Origin: Phymatolithon calcareum
Taxonomy: Eukaryota; Rhodophyta; Florideophyceae; Hapalidiales
Assembly (NCBI GenBank): GCA_977006965.1
Contig: OZ345383.1
Location: 992,001 to 1,056,000 of the forward strand
Direction of reading: 5' to 3'
Length of the DNA: 64,000 nt
The position numbers and the translations under genes were made by a program. Below the pieces are notes generated by a model. It saw nothing but the letters and a program-made list of their open reading frames with translations, was not told the origin of the DNA and did not search any database. Below are positions 52,606 through 62,472 of the stretch, in pieces (position 1 is the first letter of the stretch; every line of letters starts with the position of its first letter).

Positions 52606-54662
52606 GGCCGCGTTTTTTTAACGGAGTCCATAGAGGATGACTCGGATACCCTTGAGGCATTAGAAATCATCCAGGAATTTGATGATCACACCTGGGAGAC
52701 ACTCCTCTGTTCGGTGAACGAACATGCACCTAACGCCACACCCCTCGCCACTATCGACTCGATTCAGAGTAATAGCGCGTCAGTTCTTCCAGGCATTTCA
52801 CAATCCAGTTCCGCTGAGGCTGCAAGGGAAAATCTATTCTCGTTAGCGAAGAACGATGCGCTGAAGGGAACTATCCCCACTGAACGCCTTTTAAAATCTC
52901 TTGCAGACGTTTCCTTTGGGCACTCATTGGAATATGACAGTCTAAAGAACTGCCCCATAGGAGGAGAGCACTCGCTGCATGAAATCCTATTCGCTCGGCA
53001 TGCGACCTTGAATGATTTTAAGGGTATCTGCATGAACAATGGTTCTGAAATGAGTCTAGCCGGTCTTCCTGCATTCCGCTGTTATTGCGCTCATGCACAC
53101 AGAGAACCAACTTCCTCCCCGAGCTATGAGAGTTTTCGAATGGGTGGTGTCGTACATCCCAGTATGGGCAAGGTAATCCTTCGCATGCCTATCGACCGTA
53201 ACGGAAACTTCTTAGAGTACACTACCGACGTCATCGACCTCGATGTCCCTATACTCTTTGGACTAGACATGATGGAGAAGATCAAGTAGTACACCAACGA
53301 GGTCACAAACGAGTTCTGTTCCCAGGAGAACTCAGATCTCAAGGCCCCACTTTTCCTCAAAAAGGGACACTTGTATCTGGAATGGCCACAAAGCGTGGTT
53401 CTTTTCACAAGGATAGAGCTCACAAAGGATATTGTAGCCCAGTGCAACTCCTGTCAAGGCATGGCTCCGAAGCCATTCGTTTTCCAGGTTACAATGTCAG
53501 ACAATATTGTCTTCAACCACGAAGTGTTAATAGATCTTATGTGGGTTGAACCCCGTACTCACGGACCCATGCTACATGTGGTCGCACGATTTGTCAAGAG
53601 AGAGACAGCGGAAGGCATCTGGAATGCATTTGTAGAGTATTGAGTCACCGTATACGTTGGTTTTCCAAATGTAATCGGCCACGACAAGGACTCAGCCCTT
53701 GTAAGCCCTTTCTTCACTTCTGCCTGTAACCAGTTTGAAATTATTCCCAAGGCTACTCCGACAGAGTCTCAAAACTCTTTAGGGGCCGGAGAGCGCTATC
53801 ACGCATTGCTTCGCCGCATCTATCAGAAACTGAAAATCGACCACCCGAACCTCGAAAATGATACTCGTCTCTCTATTTCTGTCGGCGGATTGAACAATAC
53901 TGCAGGTCCAAACGGTCTTATACCAACGTTGCTTGTGTTCGGAATGGTTCCTAAGCTCCCGCTAGGTAACCTAGTACATACTCCCCCATCTCAACGCGAC
54001 CGCTCAGCAATTGAAACGGCTAGACACGAGATGGAGAGCATCGTCGCAGAACAGCGACTGAAGCTTGCAGAAAAATCCCGGACAACGCTCATGAATGTGT
54101 TAGACGTTCAGCCGAGATCTATGGTATTATTGTACCGCGAGAAGGCTAAGAAATGGGAAGGACCTTTCGAGATGGCCTCCTACGAGCACTATAAGAAAGC
54201 CTTCATCTTCATTAATGGGGAAGTGAAACCTTTCTCGATCACTGCAGTTAAGCCTTATCTCACCGACCCTCCCACGAACTCAAGTTCTGACCCTCCATGT
54301 CAGGCCGTAACGCAGAACAGAACGATCTCTGAGACTCAGCCTCCACCCCCCTCTGCATCCGATCCAGAAACTGAAGCTATCGTTCAACCAAACGATGTTA
54401 ATTCAGGAATCTCTCCTGCTAATGACATTGCAGAAATGTTCAGTTTCATTTCGAACGGAGAGGGAAGAGCCGATGACTTATCAACATTGCATGCCTTCGA
54501 CAAGCCTATGCAAAAGGGGAAATCGAAAACATAGGTCATGTCTCCTCAGAGCACAATGTTGCCGACCCTTTGACGAAGAAGATGCACTCGAAGCTACTCT
54601 CGGCCGTTCTCGGCACCGGAAAACTTGACTATCCGGTCAACCAGTGGATCGTTCACCACTGA
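52606..54662 (+). pseudogene. Outer copia pol remnant (PR, IN, end of RNase H; RT deleted)
   Basis: One frame runs from about 52540 to 54534 with only two stops, TAG at 53287 and TGA at 53641. It contains a protease-like C-terminus (DLDVPILFGLDMM), GHLYLEW and a zinc-binding CNSC, and the integrase core residues (VLIDLMWV, GHDKDSALV, GAGERYHALL). After a Ser/Pro-rich linker the DNA joins, in another frame near 54510, to the conserved end of copia RNase H (SSEHNVADPLTKK, then QWIVHH and stop). Reverse transcriptase and most of RNase H are absent, so this copy cannot move by itself. Confidence 0.88.
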
Positions 54663-54715
54663 CGGATTTCAGAGTGAATTCAGAAGAGATTCAGGCCATT
54701 TGAAGTTCTGGCAAG

Positions 54716-54819
54716 TGTCGGAGAGCTGTGTTTTTCGTCAAATAGCTGAGATTATGATAGATTTTGATTTGATTGTTGTTTTGGGTTTCTATGATTGTAC
54801 CACTAGGGTTACGTAGAAC
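54716..54819 (+). repeat. Outer 3' LTR, left part
   Basis: Matches 49564-49667 of the 5' LTR and stops at the AGAAC target of the inner insertion. Preceded by GGCAAG, as is the inner element's 3' LTR. Confidence 0.92.
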
Positions 54820-55568
54820 TGTTGAACAACTGGATGGATGCGCGGGAGAAAAACACAAATATCTCCCGAAATGTCATATGATAAATATGACAAGTTACCA
54901 TTCCACCACCGTTCCAACCTCGTTCCACATGTCTTCAATCAAGTTGAAATTGCCGCAGGACATGCACCCCTCAATTCTGGCCATTAATTCCAAATCTGGT
55001 CTCAGAATTGCTCTAGCTGCAATACTTTTAGAGTTACGAGCGATTTTGTGATTTTTTCTGCGTTTTCAGCCCGGATTAGACGTTTTTGGAAGAGACTGCA
55101 AGAAACTAAATCGGATTGGTCAGGGAATCGAAAGGGGTATGTCCCGAGGTGGAACATGATTTTCGACCATCGGGAGATTTTCGCCAACCTCATGACTGAA
55201 ATGCGATTCGACTGATATTCCAGCTGAAAGTTTATGAGGATTGATCTACATGGGTTAGAAAATATCCAATATTTCGAGGTAGAATTTGAACCAATAGGGT
55301 GAGATTGGATGTATTGATAAGGGGACTGAGCAAGACCAAAAAGAAGAAGAGAAAAAAACAACCGCGTACAATAAACTTGCTTTCGTATTGTGCTTTGACG
55401 AGCCAAGCAGACGGGACGTCGCTTGCCTACGGTTTGACCGGGACGGTCGCCGTAGGACTAACGGTAAAGTTTTACGCACTTATATTGTTCACTGGGCAAA
55501 AAGCCCTAAAAAATTTATTTTCGCGAAATATTTCGACCACCAACGCGCTGGTAGCAGATTGTTCGACA
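54820..55568 (+). repeat. Inner copia 5' LTR
   Basis: Begins TGTTGAACAACTGG and ends GATTGTTCGACA; 749 bp. Matches 62473-63223 almost throughout. Confidence 0.96.
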
Positions 55569-55800
55569 CTTATATGTCGTTCTTAGGCTCACTGAGTTTC
55601 ACGCGCGTGAAAGTGCCACATCTGCTCGCGCAAAGATCCCTAAACGCGGCCGTCGTGGTCGTGGGAATCGTGGTGGTCGAGGCGAAAATTCGAAAACTCG
55701 CGCCTTAAAGCGCGAACTGAAGTCACTAGGAATCTTAACGGATAACGATGTTGTTGCAGGCAACAATGGCGACCAGCACACGTCCGATAATCGCTCCCTG

Positions 55801-57744
55801 ATGCGATCGGGTAGAAGCGGAGGACGAGCAGAGGGGTCATCGAAACCTTTGCGCGGTCCTGCCGACGAGGCAGGGTCAACCGATGCGGAAGAAATTCCGT
55901 ATAAAAATGGCAGTGCAACTCGGCAAAGGGCCGCGCGTCCAAGCTCGTCTGCTGTGGATGCTGCAAAAATGTTACCGTTACCATCCAGTCCTTCCAGTAC
56001 TGGCCCGGTGAAAATTCCGTTCGCACCAATGCTGCCGTCGCGTACACCTTCGCTGTCAGCGAGATCCAGCGGACGCTCCAGCCGTACACAAATTATTCCT
56101 CGGGATGAATATTTCACGGACGAATTCCATGCGCCATTGAGGGCTTTATTGCTCGAAAAGGGACATGCCTTAAGTTCTGAGGACAAGGAAATGGCTGGAG
56201 AAATGGTGATGGCAATGTTCATTTCGTCCCCTTTCTGGCATGAGGCGATACTGCAGAAAATCAATTACGTCTATGCCACATATCTGGTAAAGATGTTACA
56301 ACTTGCAGGATGCATCGCCAAGGAAGACGACCAGGTTTATGAACCTGCCACTAATTCACTCCTGGAATTCTATCGTTCGGTAGTGGATTGGAAATCGAAG
56401 CAGAAAGATAAACTGCGCTCCGCCAGAAATGGAAATATGGTTGATATGCCGACTTCACGAGTTGATCATCGTGGGTTTCCCATAGTACAGAGGAAGAAAG
56501 TTACCTCCGAGAAATCTAAACAGCAGAAAGTACCATCTCCAGAGAAGACGACGGCACATAAGGTCAAGAAGGAGAAGGGTAATGACCGCCAGACAGAATG
56601 GTTTCCTCCTCCTCCTCCATCCTCTTCGTCCTCGTCGAGTTCAAAGTCTCCAATTCCGTCAGCACCAACCGTCGGTGCCTTTCAGGACTCCGATGGTCCG
56701 GATGATTCGGATTCGTCGGACTCTTCCGGTTCTAATCAACGGGGCAAGCGTAAGGATAAGCGCAAAAAGTCCCGTGCCGGAAAGAAGAAGAAAGGTAGAA
56801 AGAAGGAAAACGGTGAACCCGACGATCCGGATTCATCAGACTCATCGGATTCGATGCGAAGGGGCAAGCGAAAGTATCGTCGGGAGTACCACGATAGCGA
56901 TAAGGATACTCATATCAGCATTGTGAAATCCATCCTTGCACATTTCGCAAAGTCTGAGAATAAGTGGTCAGGACCGAAAGATTATCGCTTCACTACCGAG
57001 GATTTCATTTCTCAGTACACTGATTTGATGAATTTGTTGAATGCTCCGAGCTGGTTGAGGTTGAGTTGCGTTAAGTTTGCTCTCAAAGGAGACGCCCTTG
57101 ACGAGTACAATTCCAATTTCGGGCGGAAAGTCAAGCTTGGCGAATTCCGTAATGCACCCAATGCGCTAAAAGCTCTTGGGAAGAGCCTCGAAACATCTGA
57201 GTACAAGGCAATCATCAAGCATCAATGGACTAAAATGACTCTTGCCGATACAAGAGACGCTGGTGATACTACTTTGATGGCTTTCGGAAAACCTGTGCGT
57301 AGAGCACAGAAATTACAACGAAAACTCGGTGCCGACTACAAATCGGACTCGCTTCTTTGTGATTTCTATCGACGTGCCTTGCAAAACGAGAGCTTCTGGG
57401 CTAACATTGACGATTCGGCTGACAAAATCTCATCCAAAAAACTCCAAAGAAAAATCGAGTTGGCAATTGCGAAGGAAAAAAGTTTACTTTCTTCGAAAAG
57501 AGGTATTCGTGGACGAAATTTCGCTGAATCGTTAGCTGCTGCCATTGATACTCGTCGTTGGGGTCAAAGTGATCGTCGGAGATTACCACCTAAGGATGAT
57601 AAAACTGGGAAAAATCCTAAGTATAGGGATGGATCCACCATGTTGTGTACCGGGTGTGGCTCTCCGGATCATTTCTTTGGAAAATGCACTAATCCAGACA
57701 AGGTGGCTTTTCGTGAAAAGAGGCTTGCAAAATTGCTAGTGTGA
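55801..57744 (+). CDS. Inner copia gag protein
   Basis: 647 residues from the first ATG. N-terminal part basic and Ser-rich; a Pro/Ser tract (PPPPPSSSSSSSSKSP) and Asp/Ser runs (DSDSSDSSGS) sit near residues 270-350 with KKKKGRKK-type basic stretches; then the helical capsid-like region (DFISQYTDLMNLLNAPSWL, then CVKFALKGDALDEY). A CCHC zinc knuckle, CTGCGSPDHFFGKC, near residue 620 binds the RNA genome in this family. The frame is also open for about 80 codons before the ATG, with an Arg/Gly-rich stretch, so the original start may have been lost. The end overlaps the next frame. Confidence 0.9.
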   Translation: MRSGRSGGRAEGSSKPLRGPADEAGSTDAEEIPYKNGSATRQRAARPSSSAVDAAKMLPLPSSPSSTGPVKIPFAPMLPSRTPSLSARSSGRSSRTQIIPRDEYFTDEFHAPLRALLLEKGHALSSEDKEMAGEMVMAMFISSPFWHEAILQKINYVYATYLVKMLQLAGCIAKEDDQVYEPATNSLLEFYRSVVDWKSKQKDKLRSARNGNMVDMPTSRVDHRGFPIVQRKKVTSEKSKQQKVPSPEKTTAHKVKKEKGNDRQTEWFPPPPPSSSSSSSSKSPIPSAPTVGAFQDSDGPDDSDSSDSSGSNQRGKRKDKRKKSRAGKKKKGRKKENGEPDDPDSSDSSDSMRRGKRKYRREYHDSDKDTHISIVKSILAHFAKSENKWSGPKDYRFTTEDFISQYTDLMNLLNAPSWLRLSCVKFALKGDALDEYNSNFGRKVKLGEFRNAPNALKALGKSLETSEYKAIIKHQWTKMTLADTRDAGDTTLMAFGKPVRRAQKLQRKLGADYKSDSLLCDFYRRALQNESFWANIDDSADKISSKKLQRKIELAIAKEKSLLSSKRGIRGRNFAESLAAAIDTRRWGQSDRRRLPPKDDKTGKNPKYRDGSTMLCTGCGSPDHFFGKCTNPDKVAFREKRLAKLLV

Positions 57745-58646
57745 AGTCTAAAAAGCAAGGAGATTTTCTCCGTTCATATTGCATGCAACTTGAGGAAGTA
57801 AATACCTCCGCCAATGATGGAAGTGTAAATGATGAGGAAGAAGGCCACGTCTCGTTTAACATCGATGATGTTAGAGAAATTTCCGGGGAATTAGCAGAGC
57901 ATTTGGACGAATCCATGTTCATGGAATCTTGGGATAATAATGATGACGGGGAGCACTCAATGTTTCTGGAGTGTATGGATAATCAGACACGATATACGTT
58001 CTTCGGAAAAACCACCGAAAATTTCAGTCGTAAGAATCGTGATTCATCTCCATCATCTGTGTTCCAGGAACCCCAAGGAAAAAATTCGCTAAGGTGTCCC
58101 AGTCATTTCTTTCCTGGAATCATGATCGACAACGGCTCGACCGGTTCACTTTGTGGTATTTCCCAGCTTGAGGCGTACAGAAATTTCACCGGTAACCCTA
58201 CACCGATGAAGAAGCTAAAAGGGCATTATGCTGTTTCTGCTCATGGAGGCTCCGAATGTATTGGTGTTGCCACCTTCAAATTTCCATACGGTATGTCAGT
58301 TCTCGAGTTCGATGCTCCAATTGTCAAGGACGCCGATTTTCCATTAATTCTTGGACTTCGTGAACAGGATAAGCTTGGAACTCATGGTGCGAATCAAGTG
58401 AAATACACAATTCGTTTCGGAGAAGGACCGCCGCTAAAAATTATTCGAGACCTTGGACATCTCTGGTTGAGGTGGAACTATGACGAGGATTGTCTTTTCA
58501 CAGAGATGGAGCTTCGAAAACTCCATTTCAGATTCGGTCATCCAGGGATTAAGCGAATGCACGATTTTCTTAAGCGAGTGAAGCCTGAAGAAGTCGACAG
58601 TGATACTCGAAAAATGTTGGCGGATATCCAAGCTCGTTGCCGATAA
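57741..58646 (+). CDS. Inner copia pol, part 1: protease and pre-integrase zinc motif
   Basis: About 301 residues in the -1 frame relative to gag; no ATG at its left end, and the frame is open upstream within the gag overlap, so expression by frameshift is possible. The aspartic protease signature is MIDNGSTGSLCG at about residue 128, with LILGLREQDKLG later. The GAG-pre-integrase zinc motif begins (LHFRFGHPG) but the frame ends at TAA inside its cysteine pair: the downstream DNA goes on C-Q-F-L-A-P-K in the same frame, so the stop is a disabling mutation. Confidence 0.88.
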   Translation: MKSKKQGDFLRSYCMQLEEVNTSANDGSVNDEEEGHVSFNIDDVREISGELAEHLDESMFMESWDNNDDGEHSMFLECMDNQTRYTFFGKTTENFSRKNRDSSPSSVFQEPQGKNSLRCPSHFFPGIMIDNGSTGSLCGISQLEAYRNFTGNPTPMKKLKGHYAVSAHGGSECIGVATFKFPYGMSVLEFDAPIVKDADFPLILGLREQDKLGTHGANQVKYTIRFGEGPPLKIIRDLGHLWLRWNYDEDCLFTEMELRKLHFRFGHPGIKRMHDFLKRVKPEEVDSDTRKMLADIQARCR

Positions 58647-58726
58647 TGCCAATTTCTAGCGCCAAAACCGTACATCGTTCAAGTTGCCGTACCTCGTGAT
58701 GACTTGGTGTTCAATAGTGAATTGTT

Positions 58727-60094
58727 GTGGACATCATGTACATTCAAGGAAAATCGGTTTTACATGCGGTGGACCGTGCTACACATTATCATGCTGCACG
58801 TTTTCTCGAAAGTAACTCAACGGAATGCATTTGGCGAACGTTCATGGAAATGTGGACGTTAATTTATTTGGGTGCTCCAGATAATTTACGTCATGACCAA
58901 GGTGTTCAATTCGTTTCTCCTCGCTTTCAAGCAATAGCAGCTGAAGCAGGAATTACCTGCCGACCGCTTGGTATCGAAGCTCCCCATGCAATGGGTGTTG
59001 GCGAGAGATATCATTCACCGTTACGTCGAACATTCCTGAAATTGCAACATTCATACGGAATGAAACCGCTTGGCGTGGATGTTGAGCCGAGAGAAGAGGC
59101 TGAAGGAGAAACAGATGGTTCGAAAAAGAAGAAGCCGAAAAAAGCCACAAGGAAGTTAGGCGTAAATGACAACTACCTTCTGGCAATTTCGGTAATGTGT
59201 GTGAATTCCACGGTCGGTCCCGAAGGGATTTTCCCAACATTGTTGGTTTTTGGCGCGATGCCAAAATTACCTTTACCTCGTGACGCACCGGGAGCGGTTC
59301 CACAGTCTGAAAGAATGAAGATTCTGCATACGGCTCGTGAGGAATACATTTCTCTGGTGGCAAAAATGCGACTTCGACAAGCCGAAAAAGCATTTATTCC
59401 ACGAACTCCTCCGACAACTCTCGAATTTGGCGACAAAGTACTCGTTTATCGTGACACGACGAAGCGATGGGAGCCCCGAATCTTTATTTCTCGAGATGAA
59501 CACTCCATCATTGTGCAAGAACTAGACGGTAGTGTCCAACCTTATGCAATTCAGCGTGTCAGCGAGTTGAAAGAGGGCATTTATTTACCGAGACCTGACC
59601 TTTATGGAATTTCTGGGGATGCTGACAAAGATGATGAACGCATTCCGGAGGAAAAAGAAAATTTTCCAGATGGGAAAACCGATGAAAGAATTCCCGAACT
59701 GCCGGAATTAGATTTATCGGACACCGAAATTACCGTTCAGGTGGATCCCAGTACCGGCGACATCATTCCTGACCAGACTCCGATGCAAATAATTTCGCGC
59801 GAGCCGGATGAGGAAATTGACAATCTTCCAGCCATCTCCGGGTTTGACGAAATTGCATTTGTGGATGTGTCAGATTGCCCAATTGCAGATTCCGTCGAAG
59901 AAGACGAAGCCTCCTTAAGTTTTTTATTCGACGAAAACATGGAAACCGTAGTTCTTGACGGACAAGATCCTCGAAAAATTGAGTTCGGGAAAGCAATCGA
60001 TGATGAGGTTAAAGGTCTTTTTGAAAAAGGTACCTTTCAGGAAGTTCAAAATCCTCTTTTTCGAAAGATGAACTTCGACGCCTCGCAATCATGA
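58727..60094 (+). CDS. Inner copia pol, part 2: integrase
   Basis: 455 residues in a frame different from part 1, beginning with V-D-I-M-Y-I, so a 1-base shift lies just before 58727. Integrase core residues are D (VDIMYIQG), D (NLRHDQGVQFV) and E (GVGERYHSPLRR). The C-terminal half is acidic (DADKDDERIPEEKENF, DTEITVQVDP), the usual linker before reverse transcriptase. The frame ends at TGA in the region that should join directly to RT, giving another frame break at about 60050-60094. Confidence 0.9.
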   Translation: MDIMYIQGKSVLHAVDRATHYHAARFLESNSTECIWRTFMEMWTLIYLGAPDNLRHDQGVQFVSPRFQAIAAEAGITCRPLGIEAPHAMGVGERYHSPLRRTFLKLQHSYGMKPLGVDVEPREEAEGETDGSKKKKPKKATRKLGVNDNYLLAISVMCVNSTVGPEGIFPTLLVFGAMPKLPLPRDAPGAVPQSERMKILHTAREEYISLVAKMRLRQAEKAFIPRTPPTTLEFGDKVLVYRDTTKRWEPRIFISRDEHSIIVQELDGSVQPYAIQRVSELKEGIYLPRPDLYGISGDADKDDERIPEEKENFPDGKTDERIPELPELDLSDTEITVQVDPSTGDIIPDQTPMQIISREPDEEIDNLPAISGFDEIAFVDVSDCPIADSVEEDEASLSFLFDENMETVVLDGQDPRKIEFGKAIDDEVKGLFEKGTFQEVQNPLFRKMNFDASQS

Positions 60095-61500
60095 AATCCA
60101 AACTCATACTCGCAATCAAGGATCCCGGAACTTCGGATGAACGTCAGAAGGCACGGCTGGTTGTACAGGCCATCGGCAGTAAGGATAAGGATAAGGACAT
60201 GTTGTTCACTTATTCTCCAACTGTTACTCGCTCATCTGTCCGAGTGATGCTCGCGGTAGCAGCTGGAATGGAATTGCCGATTTATATTCGCGATATCAGC
60301 CAGGCTTATGTTTCCACGAACTCGAAACTGTTACGCCAGATTTACGTAACACCTCCACGTGAACTCGGCATGGATAGCAATGTTTTGTGGCTTGTAAAAC
60401 GTCCACTATATGGTTTACCGGAAAGTGGATTGTTATGGTTCGAAACATGCGTTGGACACCATAAGGACATTTTAAAGATGAAAAGTATGGAAACCGATCC
60501 ATGCTTCCTTTACCGTCATGATGAGGATGGAAAATTAAGCGGTCTGGTTTGCCTGCAGGTTGACGATTCAGTGGGCGCAGGAGATGAAAATTTTCTACTG
60601 GAGGAGGAACTGGGCTCAAAACGGTTCAAAACACATGACCGAAAATTCCTGAATGACGGCGAGGAGTTGAAATTTAACGGTCAACATCTAATCCGGAAAG
60701 GAAAAATCGTTGTTGTGCACCAGCATCCTTATGTCGACCGCATGCCAGAAGAGGCGATTGATCGCACACCTGATTCGCTTTCTTCAAATCGGGGTCGTGC
60801 AGCGTACGTTACCGCATGCACGCGACCGGACGCTGCATGTGCTGTAAATCAACTCGCACAAACTCCTGTCGATGTTGCTACTGAGGCGGATTACAAACGG
60901 ATGGACGAGACGTTCAGTCGAATGAAGGCGGAACGATACGAATTGGTTTACGGAAACGTAGACTTAACTACCGCTGAAATTCATGTTTTCGCCGACGCGT
61001 CCTTCGCTACGAACCGGGATTTGACGTCACAGCTCGGATACATTATTGCACTTGTTGACAAAAAACACGCATGCTCAATCTTAGAGTGGTCATCGGTGAA
61101 ATGTAAACGAGTGACACGGTCAGTGTTAGCAGCCGAATTGTATGCTGTAGCGCACGGATACGATGCAGGATTTGCGCTCGTGCATACCTTAAGTGGGTTG
61201 TTGTCGAGGAAGCTCGCATTGCGAGTATTCACTGACTCGCGCACGTTATTTGAGTCAATCGTCACTTTACGATCAATGACAGAAAAACGACTCCTCATCG
61301 ATATTGCTGGTCTACGCGAAGCATATCGCAATGGGGAACTCACCAATTTGGGGTGGATTCGTAGCGAGTACAGCATCGCGAACGCTCTGACCAAGGACAA
61401 AACGAAAAGTCAGTTGCACCGTATGCTCGATACTGCTACACTACATGTCCCTGTGGAGCAATGGATTGCGGATGGAGAAATTCCGCAACACAACCACTGA
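60091..61500 (+). CDS. Inner copia pol, part 3: reverse transcriptase and RNase H
   Basis: 469 residues. RT motifs: DERQKARLVV, IYIRDISQAYV (first catalytic Asp), KRPLYGLPESGLLWF and LVCLQVDDSVGAG (catalytic V-D-D). RNase H follows: VFADASFATN, LAAELYAVAHGYDAG, FTDSRTLFES, and the ending SEYSIANALTKDKTK typical of copia. Domains look complete. The N-terminus of RT begins before the ATG in this frame, consistent with the frame break from the integrase part. Confidence 0.93.
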   Translation: MKSKLILAIKDPGTSDERQKARLVVQAIGSKDKDKDMLFTYSPTVTRSSVRVMLAVAAGMELPIYIRDISQAYVSTNSKLLRQIYVTPPRELGMDSNVLWLVKRPLYGLPESGLLWFETCVGHHKDILKMKSMETDPCFLYRHDEDGKLSGLVCLQVDDSVGAGDENFLLEEELGSKRFKTHDRKFLNDGEELKFNGQHLIRKGKIVVVHQHPYVDRMPEEAIDRTPDSLSSNRGRAAYVTACTRPDAACAVNQLAQTPVDVATEADYKRMDETFSRMKAERYELVYGNVDLTTAEIHVFADASFATNRDLTSQLGYIIALVDKKHACSILEWSSVKCKRVTRSVLAAELYAVAHGYDAGFALVHTLSGLLSRKLALRVFTDSRTLFESIVTLRSMTEKRLLIDIAGLREAYRNGELTNLGWIRSEYSIANALTKDKTKSQLHRMLDTATLHVPVEQWIADGEIPQHNH

Positions 61501-61702
61501 CAGTTCGGACGTCATGGAGAATGGTAACCGAAGCACTAGCTGTGCATTTCGGAGTAGTTAGTGACGCGACTAACGCATCGCAGTCGCTGACAGAAAACCG
61601 CATGAAGCGTTAAGCAGAACATAATCGCATGTTTGTAAAAAGAAAATTCGTTTACGCATGAAAGGGACCCATGGATAAGCAGTAACTACCGAACGCGTCA
61701 CA

Positions 61703-62299
61703 TCACCCAGGAAAAGCGTCAAAAAACCTATCGACATCGCCGTCGTTCACATGACGGTTTCTGACGTCATCAAGATGTACCGACATATCATCGCTGTCAT
61801 CGTCATCGTCAACATCGTCATCGTCGTCGATAGCGCTGGGGGAGAGAACCGCACGTGTGGTACGATCTTCCGAGTCTCTATTTTCCGCACGATTCGCACG
61901 CGCTGTGGTGTCATTGTCACTACCGACACCATCATGGCGTGTATGTTCGACAACGTAAATCGCTTCCGTACGCTGTGCGTCGCATGTCAACTGTTTACGC
62001 AACCACAAACGCGTAACAGAGCGGGGTGGCTCTGGCAAAGAGTGCACAGGGAGTTCAGGAAACAACCCAGGACTCCAGCGTTGCAACTGCTGCAGTTCAA
62101 ATTTGGCTGCCCGAATCGGGTCACCACTACACTCGCGGTACACATACAAGCGAGGAAAGTACGTGGTGCCTCTCCGCGCTACATTGATCCATCGATAATC
62201 AAGCGCGGAGCCGAAGGTGCGGAACCATATGCCACGCCCAACAGCCGGGCGACCGTCTGACACGCAGTGCTCTGCCATCGCGACGACAGAAGCAGGCAC
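61703..62299 (-). CDS. Antisense open frame between inner pol and 3' LTR
   Basis: 198 codons on the strand opposite to gag-pol, wholly within the inner element. The first part reads like a folded protein (IWFRTFGSALDYRWINVARR, then YFPRLYVYRECSGDPIRAAK, then RLWLRKQLTCDA); the C-terminal part is acidic (IDDDDDVDDDDDSDDMS). No family recognised, no zinc finger or signal. Additional antisense frames before the 3' LTR are known in some plant LTR elements, where their role is unclear. It may be a captured host segment or a chance frame; the acidic run is encoded by CATCGTC-like repeats at 61795-61835. Confidence 0.5.
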   Translation of the reverse strand: MPASVVAMAEHCVSDGRPAVGRGIWFRTFGSALDYRWINVARRGTTYFPRLYVYRECSGDPIRAAKFELQQLQRWSPGLFPELPVHSLPEPPRSVTRLWLRKQLTCDAQRTEAIYVVEHTRHDGVGSDNDTTARANRAENRDSEDRTTRAVLSPSAIDDDDDVDDDDDSDDMSVHLDDVRNRHVNDGDVDRFFDAFPG

Positions 62300-62472
62300 A
62301 GGACAAGCACGATGATGCGATCAACCGGGACCGCACGCGACGAAGGAAAGCAAGGAGCGATAAGCATGAAATTGCCCGTTCGCGTCGCACGCACAGACGG
62401 GTGTCGCGTGTTTGTGCAAGTTGAGGCGGATGGGCAAGGAACTCGACATTTGATATTTGCCTTTGGGGCAAG

